From contig NZ_QUZZ01000001.1 of the NCBI RefSeq assembly GCF_003545695.1, forward strand, positions 310,001 through 374,000: DNA of 64,000 bases, written 5' to 3'. How positions within the stretch are numbered: position 1 is the first letter of the stretch; each line of letters opens with the position of its first letter. Below are positions 1 to 6,677 of this stretch, one piece after another. A model generated the notes under the pieces. The model was not told the origin of the DNA and searched no databases. It was given only the letters and a program-made list of their open reading frames with translations. This stretch comes from Taibaiella helva. GTDB lineage: Bacteria; Bacteroidota; Bacteroidia; Chitinophagales; Chitinophagaceae. The translations under genes and the position numbers were made by a program.

Positions 1-135
1 CCATACGGCGAAGACATGATGCTGCATGAATTGCTGCAGGTGTTCCAGCGAAGCGATCTGCCGGTATACCGGGTGCTGTACCAGCTGTTGCTGTAGGGGA
101 GCGATCTCCTGTTGAAGGCGTTTAAGATGATCCAT
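1..135 (-). CDS. DUF3050 domain-containing protein, N-terminal 45 residues only
   Basis: The reverse strand encodes 45 residues from an ATG at 135 to the window edge with no stop. The start [15 protein letters not shown], then [20 protein letters not shown] and VFAVW, matches the start of DUF3050 proteins, where a helix with LxxFMxxHVFAVW is the most conserved segment. The family is predicted to have a heme-oxygenase-like helical fold; its reaction is not known to me. The rest of the gene lies outside the window, so integrity cannot be judged. It points away from pepT and is separated from it by a terminator. Confidence 0.75.
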   Translation of the reverse strand, partial: MDHLKRLQQEIAPLQQQLVQHPVYRQIASLEHLQQFMQHHVFAVW

Positions 136-229
136 GAATAATTACGGGCAGGCGAATACCTGGTTTTTAAGCCCGCAAAGTTAGCGCAATCGGTGTTTAT
201 CTATTATAGAAACTTACAATAGGGGCCTT

Positions 230-267
230 AAAGAGAAAAGCCCTCCGGAAACGGCTTCGGAGGGCTT
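230..267 (-). terminator. Rho-independent terminator of pepT
   Basis: A 10-bp perfect stem (aagccctccg at 238-247, cggagggctt at 258-267) with a 10-nt loop lies 17 nt beyond the pepT stop. Read on the minus strand it is followed by TTTTCTCTTT. Confidence 0.85.
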
Positions 268-284
268 AGACACGTAAAAGAAAA

Positions 285-1529
285 TTATTCCGTAACGATC
301 TGCGCCAGGTGAATGCAGATCTCTGCAGCCTTCTCCATATCCTGCACGCTCACATATTCCTGCTTGGAGTGAATGCCCATTTCCCCGGTAAAGATATTAG
401 GGCAGGGCAGGCCCATAAAGGACAGGCGCGAGCCGTCGGTACCGCCGCGGATGCTGATGCGCTCTGGCGCAATGCCTGTGCGGCGGTAAGCTTCTTCGGC
501 ATGGGCCATCACTTTGGGGTGCTGGTCCAGCACTTCCTTCATATTGCGGTATTGTTCTCTGACCTGGAACTCGTACCGTGCACCGGGATAAGCGGCAACG
601 ATCTCTTTAAGAATACCTTCCAGCCGGCTTTCGTATTCTGCCAGCTTCGCCGTAATGTGATCGCGGATAATAAAGTCGATCCGGGTCTTTTCGGCGCCGC
701 CTTCAATGTGCACCGGGTGTACGAAGCCTTCTCTGCCGCTGGTGGTCTCGGGACTCCAGCTGTCGCCGGGTAAAGCGGCGAGGAAAGCGCCGGCAATCTT
801 GGCCGCATTCACCAGCTTGCCTTTGGCATAGCCGGGATGGGCGCTGATGCCATGTATGGTGATGCTGACACCGTCGGCAGAGAAGCTTTCGCCTTCCAGG
901 TGGCCTCTTTCGCCGCCATCGAGGGTGTAGCCGAAATCGGCGCCCAGCTTTTTCATATCGACCCCATCGACCCCATGGCCGATCTCTTCGTCGGGTGTGA
1001 ACAGGATGCGGATCTTTCCGTGCTTTACTTCAGGGTGTTCCATCAGGTATTGCGCGGCATCCATGATAACCGCTACACCGGCTTTGTCGTCGGCGCCCAG
1101 CAGGGTAAGCCCCGATGCAGTAATAATATCGTCGCCGATCCTTTCTTTAAGGTAGGGGTGATTGTTGGTTGAAATGACCACACTGTTATCATCGGGCAGC
1201 ACAATATCGCTACCGTCGTATTGACGGTGCAGGATAGGCTTCACGTTTTCGCCGCTGCAATCGGGCGAAGTATCTACGTGGGCGCAGAAGCAGAGTACGG
1301 GTACCTCGGCATCGGTATTGGCCGGTATGGTGCCGTAAACAACGCCTTTGTCATCGAGCTCAGCATCTGCAATGCCGATGGCTTTCAGTTCGTCTACCAG
1401 CAGCTTGCTCAGGTTCTTCTGCTTTTCGGTAGAAGGTTGTGCGGTGGAATAAGGATCACTTTGGGTGTCGATCTGCACATAGCGCATCAGGCGCTCGGCG
1501 ACCGTATGCTGATAATCGGAGGCGGTCAT
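285..1529 (-). CDS. pepT: Peptidase T (tripeptide aminopeptidase, M20 family)
   Basis: The 414-residue product has the expected PepT length and motifs. Zinc ligands lie in AHVDTSPD (H84, D86) and GADDKAG (D147). The general-base glutamate is in TPDEEIGHG (about E181). A dimerization domain follows, then RGGTDGSRLSFMG and a C-terminal HSKQEYV with the last metal-binding histidine. Family knowledge: a cytosolic di-zinc enzyme that removes the N-terminal residue of tripeptides. The gene is monocistronic, with its own promoter at 1553-1582 and a strong terminator. It could finish breakdown of peptides released by the secreted proteases in this window, but that link is inference. Confidence 0.96.
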   Translation of the reverse strand: MTASDYQHTVAERLMRYVQIDTQSDPYSTAQPSTEKQKNLSKLLVDELKAIGIADAELDDKGVVYGTIPANTDAEVPVLCFCAHVDTSPDCSGENVKPILHRQYDGSDIVLPDDNSVVISTNNHPYLKERIGDDIITASGLTLLGADDKAGVAVIMDAAQYLMEHPEVKHGKIRILFTPDEEIGHGVDGVDMKKLGADFGYTLDGGERGHLEGESFSADGVSITIHGISAHPGYAKGKLVNAAKIAGAFLAALPGDSWSPETTSGREGFVHPVHIEGGAEKTRIDFIIRDHITAKLAEYESRLEGILKEIVAAYPGARYEFQVREQYRNMKEVLDQHPKVMAHAEEAYRRTGIAPERISIRGGTDGSRLSFMGLPCPNIFTGEMGIHSKQEYVSVQDMEKAAEICIHLAQIVTE

Positions 1530-1552
1530 TGCGGATAAAGATTTTGTGGGGA

Positions 1553-1582
1553 CAAAGGTAGGGATGATCTTAAAACGGCAAA
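1553..1582 (-). promoter_or_regulatory. Bacteroidota-type promoter of pepT
   Basis: On the minus strand TTTG (1579-1582) is followed after 18 nt by TACCTTTG (1553-1560). This fits the phylum's -33 TTTG / -7 TAnnTTTG consensus and leaves a short leader before the ATG at 1529. Confidence 0.7.
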
Positions 1583-1626
1583 GCTGTTTTCAATAAAAAG
1601 CGCACTTTCTACTCGTTTCTCAGGAT

Positions 1627-1887
1627 CAAGCGAAAAGTTGAGGATACGATATAGGTATGTCCTAAGGAAAATCCGGGGCATCGGTTCAGAACCCAGAAGA
1701 TGGAATGCTTCAGTGCTTAGGTTGAGTTTGTACCGCAGCTGCATGGCCAGGCCGGTCGGGACGTGCAACGGCCTGAACGGCGGTTGGATACATATTCTGC
1801 CTAGCAACCTTGGTTTTGCTCCTACGGAGCAATTTATGTTTGTTCATGCTGGCGCTACAAACATTTGGCTCCTACGGAGCCCTGTAA
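1627..1887 (+). repeat. Dispersed ~260-bp repeat, copy 1, with REP-like palindromes
   Basis: This fills most of the 387-nt gap between pepT and the nitronate monooxygenase gene. It aligns over its whole length with 28180-28444, sharing blocks such as ataggtatgtcct, aaaatccggggcatcggt, ggtcgggacgtgcaacggcc and ttttgctcctacggagcaat. It contains nested inverted repeats: caggccg/cggcctg (1748-1775), ttgctcc-tac-ggagcaa (1816-1832), atgtttgt/acaaacat (1836-1864) and ggctcc-tac-ggagcc (1867-1881). The ORFs crossing it do not share frame-preserving similarity with copy 2 beyond a short stretch, so it is treated as noncoding. A REP/BIME-like element or a small structured RNA are both possible. Confidence 0.8.
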
Positions 1888-1916
1888 TCCGAACTTCTAG
1901 CCATCGGATGTCCTGG

Positions 1917-2885
1917 CTATATCACCGGTCTTACTGCCGGCTGATAAAAAGGTTGCTCCTTGGTGGCGCAGAATTCGTTCCACAGGTCCTGCACGATCTC
2001 TGCAGCAGGCTTGATGTCGTTGATCTGTCCGCTCACCTGCCCGATCTCCAGCTCACCTTCTTCGAGGTCGCCTTCAAACATACCGAGCTTGGCCCGGGCC
2101 CTGCCCAGGAGCTGCACCAGCTCTTCGTTGCTGGCGCCGCGGGCTTCGGCTTCGCTCACCACCTGGTAGAAGTGGTTCCTGATGAGCCGTACAGGGGTAA
2201 GCCTTTTCAACGACAGCATGGTATCGCCTTCGCCTGCTTTAACGATGGCCGTTTTAAAGTTATCGTGGGAGGAGGCTTCAGGGCTGCAGACGAAGCGGCT
2301 GCCCACCTGCGCACCTTCCGCACCCAGTGCCATTACGGCAAACATGGCTTTGCCTGTGCCGATACCGCCGGCAGCAATCAGCGGGATATCTATGGCTTGC
2401 CGTACCTGCGGGATCAGGCAAAGGGTTGTCGTCTCTTCCCGCCCGTTGTGTCCCCCGGCCTCAAAGCCTTCGGCTACAACCGCGTCTACGCCGGCATCCT
2501 GGCTCTTGAGCGCAAATTTGGCGCTGGACACCACATGTACTACAGTAATGCCTTCGTTCTTCAGGGTCTGTGTCCAGGTTTTGGGGTTACCGGCCGAGGT
2601 AAATACGATAGGCACCCTTTCTTCCAGGATATGCTTCACATGCTGGTCGATATCGGGGTAGAGCAAGGGCAGGTTCACGCCGAAAGGCTTGTCTGTAGCT
2701 GCTTTACACTTGCGGATATGTTCGAGTAATGTATCGGGATACATGCTACCGGCGCCGATAAGGCCCAGCCCGCCGGCATTGCTTACGGCCGAAGCCAGGC
2801 GCCAGCCCGAGGCCCATATCATACCGGCCTGTACTATAGGGTACTCAATATTGAAAAGCTTAGTGATCCTGTTCTGGAATGTCAT
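1917..2885 (-). CDS. Nitronate monooxygenase / FabK-like flavoprotein
   Basis: The 322-residue protein has a TIM-barrel FMN fold of the NMO/FabK type. The N-terminal PIVQAGMIWASG, the active-site segment EGFEAGGHNG (the His is the general base in nitronate monooxygenases) and the FMN-phosphate loop AAGGIGTG are all visible. NMOs oxidize alkyl nitronates such as propionate-3-nitronate; FabK relatives reduce enoyl-ACP. The sequence alone does not separate the two, although FabK usually sits with fatty-acid genes and this one does not. It starts 41 nt after the nucleotidyltransferase stop on the same strand, so co-transcription is plausible. Confidence 0.88.
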   Translation of the reverse strand: MTFQNRITKLFNIEYPIVQAGMIWASGWRLASAVSNAGGLGLIGAGSMYPDTLLEHIRKCKAATDKPFGVNLPLLYPDIDQHVKHILEERVPIVFTSAGNPKTWTQTLKNEGITVVHVVSSAKFALKSQDAGVDAVVAEGFEAGGHNGREETTTLCLIPQVRQAIDIPLIAAGGIGTGKAMFAVMALGAEGAQVGSRFVCSPEASSHDNFKTAIVKAGEGDTMLSLKRLTPVRLIRNHFYQVVSEAEARGASNEELVQLLGRARAKLGMFEGDLEEGELEIGQVSGQINDIKPAAEIVQDLWNEFCATKEQPFYQPAVRPVI

Positions 2886-2926
2886 AGCGGTAACACAAAT
2901 TAATCTTTGGAAAATCGGGGAGAGGT

Positions 2927-3922
2927 CTAGCCCAGGTCAATGTCCGTATTGTCGCCTATGTTCAGGCTCTGGCTCATGCCGTGTACATAAGCATCGCTGC
3001 CGATGATGGAAGATTTCAGCACTACCTCGTCCAACTCGGCAAAAGAGCCGATGATGCTGTTGCGGATAATGGAAGAGCGGATCGTGGTATTTTCGCCTAT
3101 CGATACCGACGGGCCAATGATCGAGTGCGCGATCTTGCAGCCGCTGGCAATATTAACAGGTGGAATGATCACGGTATCGGGAAACTCAGGTACAGTATAG
3201 CCCGGCTGCTCGCTCATGGTCTTCAGCAGGGTGGCGTTGGTTTCCAGCAAAGTCTCTTTTTTTCCGCAGTCAAACCAGTTGTTGACCTTGAAAGCTTTGA
3301 ATACAATGCCTTGCTCGATCATATGCTGCAGGGCATGGGTCAGGTGGTATTCGCCGTCGGCATCTGCACGGTTGTGCAGGTAAGCATCCAGCGCGCTGAA
3401 CAGGGCATTGGTCTCTTTGATCTTATACACGCCCACCATGGCCATATTGGACTTGGGGATGAGCGGCTTCTCCACTACTTTCAGCACGCGGTTGGTCTCA
3501 TCTACTTCAGCTACACCGAAGCTGCGGGGATCGTCTACCCGCCGTATGCCGATCTGCGAAGTCTCGCTCTGCAATACGGTATCAATATCGAAATCGCAAA
3601 TGGTATCGCCGAATACGATCAGCACCTCGTCGTTCTTTACTGCATCGCGGGTAAGCCATATGGCGTGGCCGGTGCCGCGGCGGTCATTCTGCGTTACAAA
3701 AGTGCAGCGCAGACCGGGATAAGTGCGTAGCACGTAGTCCTGGATCTTGTCGCCCAGGTAGCCGATGATGAAAATATATTCGTCAATGCCTTTGTCGAGC
3801 AGGGCATCTACGATCACGCTCAGGATAGTTTTCCCAGCCATAGGCATTAATGCTTTGGGCTGGGTATAAGTATGTGGTCTCAGTTTGGTGCCGGCTCCGG
3901 CCACCGGTATGATTGCTTTCAT
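2927..3922 (-). CDS. Sugar-phosphate nucleotidyltransferase with C-terminal beta-helix
   Basis: The start at 3922 begins MKAIIPVAGAGTKLRPHTYT, which fits the family's signature GxGxRLxPxT. An upstream in-frame extension of 25 residues lacks similarity and is left out. The 331-residue product has an N-terminal Rossmann-type NTP-transferase domain (QPKALMPMAGK, FGDTICDFD) and a C-terminal left-handed beta-helix of hexapeptide-like repeats (about 250-330). It probably makes an NDP-sugar such as NDP-glucose from sugar 1-phosphate and NTP for envelope glycans. The exact sugar and nucleotide cannot be read from the sequence. No rml or wec partners are next to it. Confidence 0.88.
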   Translation of the reverse strand: MKAIIPVAGAGTKLRPHTYTQPKALMPMAGKTILSVIVDALLDKGIDEYIFIIGYLGDKIQDYVLRTYPGLRCTFVTQNDRRGTGHAIWLTRDAVKNDEVLIVFGDTICDFDIDTVLQSETSQIGIRRVDDPRSFGVAEVDETNRVLKVVEKPLIPKSNMAMVGVYKIKETNALFSALDAYLHNRADADGEYHLTHALQHMIEQGIVFKAFKVNNWFDCGKKETLLETNATLLKTMSEQPGYTVPEFPDTVIIPPVNIASGCKIAHSIIGPSVSIGENTTIRSSIIRNSIIGSFAELDEVVLKSSIIGSDAYVHGMSQSLNIGDNTDIDLG

Positions 3923-4042
3923 AAAGAGAGTGTGAAAATACAATTTTATCGGCAGCGGCGAACGAACGACAGGGATTTGATGATTAAAGGATAACAACGG
4001 CTGCCTGACCAGGCAGGAGTACCCCCGGCTGAAAATATGCAG

Positions 4043-4074
4043 AAAGGCTGTTCCTGCTTCCGGAACAGTCCTTT
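4043..4074 (-). terminator. Possible weak terminator 3' of the BlaI-type gene
   Basis: aaaggctgttcc pairs with ggaacagtccttt with one bulged base. The U-rich tail is poor on the minus strand. The rest of the gap 3923-4255 shows no ORF or other feature that I can support. Confidence 0.35.
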
Positions 4075-4255
4075 GCAGGCCAAGACGGGCTGCTATTATT
4101 TCGTAATTACCTGATGAGGCTATTTTTAACAGCCTTGCCTTATTGCGCTGTGGCCGTTTCGCCGTTAAATATTGATGCCGGCGCAGAGCACCATATGTAT
4201 CTTGAATAAGGCAAAAAGGACCGGCATAGTTTTGATTTAAAGGGTGATGAAACCG

Positions 4256-4612
4256 TCATTTCTTTTGCTCGATCATCACGATGATCTCTTTCAGCTCTTC
4301 CGGCGATATCTTTTGTTCCCGTGCAAAAAAGCTAACAACCTCTTTGTAGGAATTGGAGAAGTAGTCTTTCACAATATGAGCAAAATGATTCCGGTTATAG
4401 GTTTCAATGCTGATCGTCGGCTGGTACCAGTAGCTGTTGGCCATCCTTCTACTTTTCACAAACCCTTTCCGCTCCAGGTTCTTTACCGTAGAGGCAATAG
4501 TGGTATAGGGTGGAGGCTCCTTCATAGCGTTCACGAAATCGCGGATGAAGCCGCCTCCTGTATGCCATATAGCCTGCATTGCTTCTTCTTCGGTGGGGGA
4601 TAATCGTTCCAT
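4256..4612 (-). CDS. BlaI/MecI/CopY-family transcriptional repressor
   Basis: The 118-residue winged-helix protein starts MERLSPTEEEAMQAIWHTGG and contains PPPYTTIASTVKNLERKGFV, the recognition-helix and wing region typical of the Penicillinase_R family. Family knowledge: dimeric repressors of beta-lactamase or copper genes, released when a BlaR1/MecR1 membrane protease cleaves them. No M56 protease gene lies on either side, which is unusual because the two are normally an operon; downstream is only a gene-free gap. The gene is divergent from the E2 acyltransferase gene, and a palindromic operator sits inside its own promoter, so autoregulation is very likely. The target and inducer are unknown. 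Confidence 0.9.
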   Translation of the reverse strand: MERLSPTEEEAMQAIWHTGGGFIRDFVNAMKEPPPYTTIASTVKNLERKGFVKSRRMANSYWYQPTISIETYNRNHFAHIVKDYFSNSYKEVVSFFAREQKISPEELKEIIVMIEQKK

Positions 4613-4629
4613 TTTCTACGAATATTTCG

Positions 4630-4659
4630 CAATTCTACGAAATTTTCGTAGATAAGCAA
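4630..4659 (-). promoter_or_regulatory. Promoter of the BlaI-type gene with palindromic operator in the spacer
   Basis: On the minus strand TTG (4657-4659) and TAGAATTG (4630-4637) are 19 nt apart. The spacer is almost filled by a 19-bp palindrome, tctacgaaattttcgtaga (4634-4652), with nine-base arms around one central base. A second, imperfect copy (tctacgaatatttcgca, from 4615) touches the start codon. Repressor binding would block RNA polymerase. The site ends about 42 nt upstream of the divergent E2 promoter. Confidence 0.65.
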
Positions 4660-4693
4660 TTTTTGTTTAGCTTTTGTCTGTTTCACAGCCGTG

Positions 4694-4725
4694 TTTGCAC
4701 ACACAGCCGCAAATGATTACTTTTG
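4694..4725 (+). promoter_or_regulatory. Promoter of the E2 acyltransferase gene
   Basis: TTTG (4694-4697), 20 nt, TACTTTTG (4718-4725): an exact match to the Bacteroidota housekeeping consensus, 25 nt before the ATG at 4750. Confidence 0.8.
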
Positions 4726-4749
4726 CACTGTCTTTTGAAAAATACGTTT

Positions 4750-6060
4750 ATGGCAATCGTCGATTTAGTAATGCCCAAAATGGGTGAAAGTATAATGGAA
4801 GCCACGGTATTAAAGTGGCACAAGCAACCCGGTGACCAGGTGAAAATGGATGAAACCGTTCTGGAGATCGCTACCGACAAGGTAGACAGCGAGGTGCCTT
4901 CTACTGCCGCCGGTACCATTACCGAGATCCTGTTTAAAGAAAATGACGTAGTACCTGTGGGTACTGTCATTGCCCGTATCGATTCGGCTGCTGCAGCCGG
5001 CAACGGGGCTCCTGCCGCGCCGCCGTCGCAAGTCGCCGCTCAGCCTGCCGCTGCTCCTCAGCCACAACCTGCAGCCAGCATCGCTTCAGGCGGCAACCGC
5101 TTCTACTCACCGCTGGTGCTCAATATAGCTGCTAAAGAAGGCATCGGTATGGCCGAGCTGGAAAATATTCCCGGTACCGGTAACGAAGGCCGTGTGACCA
5201 AAAAAGACATCCTGACCTATGTGGCTTCCCGCGGCGCTGTACCCGCAACCCAGGCCCAACCCGCAGCCCAGCAGCCCGCACCACAGGCCGCTCCGGCAGC
5301 CACCACTACTGCGATAACCCATACACCGCAACCTGCTGCTAGCTATGGTGGCAATGTAGAGATCGTGGAGATGGACCGTATGCGCAAGCTGATTGCGGAT
5401 CACATGGTGCGCAGCAAGGCGACCTCACCGCACGTAACCAGCTTTACCGAGGCCGATGTGACCAACCTGGTAAAATGGCGGGATAAGAACAAGAAGGCTT
5501 TTGAAACCAAGTATGGTGAAAAGATCACCTTCACCCCGATCTTCATCGAGGCGATCGTGAATTGCATTAAGAAATACCCGATGATCAATGCCAGCGTCGA
5601 CGGCGATAAGATCATCATCAAGAAAGATATCAATATCGGTATGGCTGCGGCGTTGCCCAGCGGCAACCTGATCGTTCCGGTAATCAAAAGCGCCGATACG
5701 AAAAATCTGCTGGGACTAACCAAAGATGTAAACAGCCTAGCTACTGCGGCACGCAGCAATAAGCTGAAAGCCGACGATACCCAGGGCGGTACGTTTACCC
5801 TTACCAACGTGGGTACCTTCGGTAGCCTGATGGGTACGCCCATTATCAACCAGCCGCAGGTAGCGATCCTGGCTGTGGGTAGCATCAAGAAGCGTCCCAT
5901 GGTGCTGGAAACGGCTGAAGGCGATGTGATCGCAATCCGTCATATGATGTATCTCTCGCTAAGCTACGACCACCGCATCGTAGATGGCTCACTGGGCGCC
6001 AGCTTCCTTACTGCTGTGGCCAACGAGCTGGAAGCCTTCGATGGCAACAGGCAGGTATAA
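4750..6060 (+). CDS. 2-oxoacid dehydrogenase E2 (dihydrolipoamide acyltransferase)
   Basis: The start at 4750 is preferred over an upstream in-frame ATG because MAIVDLVMPKMGESI is the usual E2 start. The 436 residues comprise a single lipoyl domain (1-77, lipoyl-lysine K44 in DKVDSEV), a linker rich in Ala, Pro and Gln, a peripheral subunit-binding domain (about 115-155), a second Ala/Pro linker, and a catalytic domain ending in DHRIVDG with the active-site His about 408. It moves acyl groups from E1 to CoA in pyruvate, branched-chain or 2-oxoglutarate dehydrogenase complexes. E1 and E3 genes are not adjacent, so the substrate is not assigned. It is monocistronic with a strong terminator. Confidence 0.93.
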   Translation: MAIVDLVMPKMGESIMEATVLKWHKQPGDQVKMDETVLEIATDKVDSEVPSTAAGTITEILFKENDVVPVGTVIARIDSAAAAGNGAPAAPPSQVAAQPAAAPQPQPAASIASGGNRFYSPLVLNIAAKEGIGMAELENIPGTGNEGRVTKKDILTYVASRGAVPATQAQPAAQQPAPQAAPAATTTAITHTPQPAASYGGNVEIVEMDRMRKLIADHMVRSKATSPHVTSFTEADVTNLVKWRDKNKKAFETKYGEKITFTPIFIEAIVNCIKKYPMINASVDGDKIIIKKDINIGMAAALPSGNLIVPVIKSADTKNLLGLTKDVNSLATAARSNKLKADDTQGGTFTLTNVGTFGSLMGTPIINQPQVAILAVGSIKKRPMVLETAEGDVIAIRHMMYLSLSYDHRIVDGSLGASFLTAVANELEAFDGNRQV

Positions 6061-6080
6061 TAACTATTCCGATAATAAAG

Positions 6081-6116
6081 GCCGGCGGGATCTTAACAGG
6101 CCCCGCCGGCTTTTTT
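6081..6116 (+). terminator. Rho-independent terminator of the E2 gene
   Basis: gccggcggg (6081-6089) pairs with cccgccggc (6102-6110) and is followed by TTTTTT, about 20 nt after the stop codon. Confidence 0.9.
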
Positions 6117-6134
6117 AGTGTCGTTCCCCTACAT

Positions 6135-6572
6135 TCAGCTGCTGTGGTCAGATATAATGAGCCATTGCCCGTTTATCTTTTCAAAGAGTAAAGTAAAATA
6201 ACCTTCAAGATCGCCGGTTTTGCGTTGCAGTCGCCAGCGGCCGGTTACCTGGCTGTAGCGGGCCGAAAGCAGCTTCAGCTGCAGGATATCGAAGCGTAGC
6301 CTGCCCATGGCTTCTTTGCCGGGATAGCTTTTCCGGTAATTGTCCAGGGTGGGCTGCCAGCCATAGGTAATCCCTTTTTTACCAATAAAGGTCAGGGAGT
6401 CGCTATGCCAGTAGCCTGCCATATAGTCTTCGATATCGCCACGGTTCCATGCTGCCGATTGGAGATCGAGCACCTTCCGTATGGCCGCGTCATCACGCCG
6501 TACGTTTTGGGCCTGGCCGCGTGAAGCGGTGCAAAGCAGGAGGCACAGCAGCATAAAAAGCAATGGTTTCAT
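6135..6572 (-). CDS. Secreted NTF2-like (DUF4440/SnoaL-type) protein
   Basis: The 145-residue protein begins with a signal peptide (MKPLLFMLLCLLLCTASRGQAQ). The mature part, DDAAIRKVLDLQSAAWNRGD through YFTLLFEKINGQWLIISDHSS, has the layout of DUF4440 domains: an N-terminal helix with AWNxGD, and a final strand pair with G-W-x-I-xxDH. The cone-shaped NTF2 fold often binds small ligands, but no catalytic role can be assigned. It lies between two terminators and so is its own transcription unit. Confidence 0.8.
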   Translation of the reverse strand: MKPLLFMLLCLLLCTASRGQAQNVRRDDAAIRKVLDLQSAAWNRGDIEDYMAGYWHSDSLTFIGKKGITYGWQPTLDNYRKSYPGKEAMGRLRFDILQLKLLSARYSQVTGRWRLQRKTGDLEGYFTLLFEKINGQWLIISDHSS

Positions 6573-6610
6573 AATCCGTTATTTCATTCAAATATACAAG
6601 TAAGGTCATG

Positions 6611-6635
6611 AAAAAGGGGTGTAAGAATACACCCC
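6611..6635 (-). terminator. Rho-independent terminator of the padR-pspC operon
   Basis: An 8-bp perfect stem, ggggtgta (6616-6623) with tacacccc (6628-6635) and a 4-nt loop, is followed on the minus strand by TTTTT (6615-6611). It lies about 40 nt past the PspC stop. Confidence 0.8.
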
Positions 6636-6677
6636 AGGTAAAAACTACTACCACATTGTTGGCCTCGCGGCGAAGGA

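Noticed and set aside
1526-1807. Minus-strand ORFs within the dispersed repeat, and the equivalent at 28147-28389
   Set aside because: They share only a short stretch (PMPRIF and RTYLY) while the DNA is similar throughout, so conservation is at the DNA level.
1638-2729. 363-codon plus-strand ORF across the repeat and the nitronate monooxygenase gene
   Set aside because: It runs antisense through a clearly functional gene and begins in the noncoding repeat.
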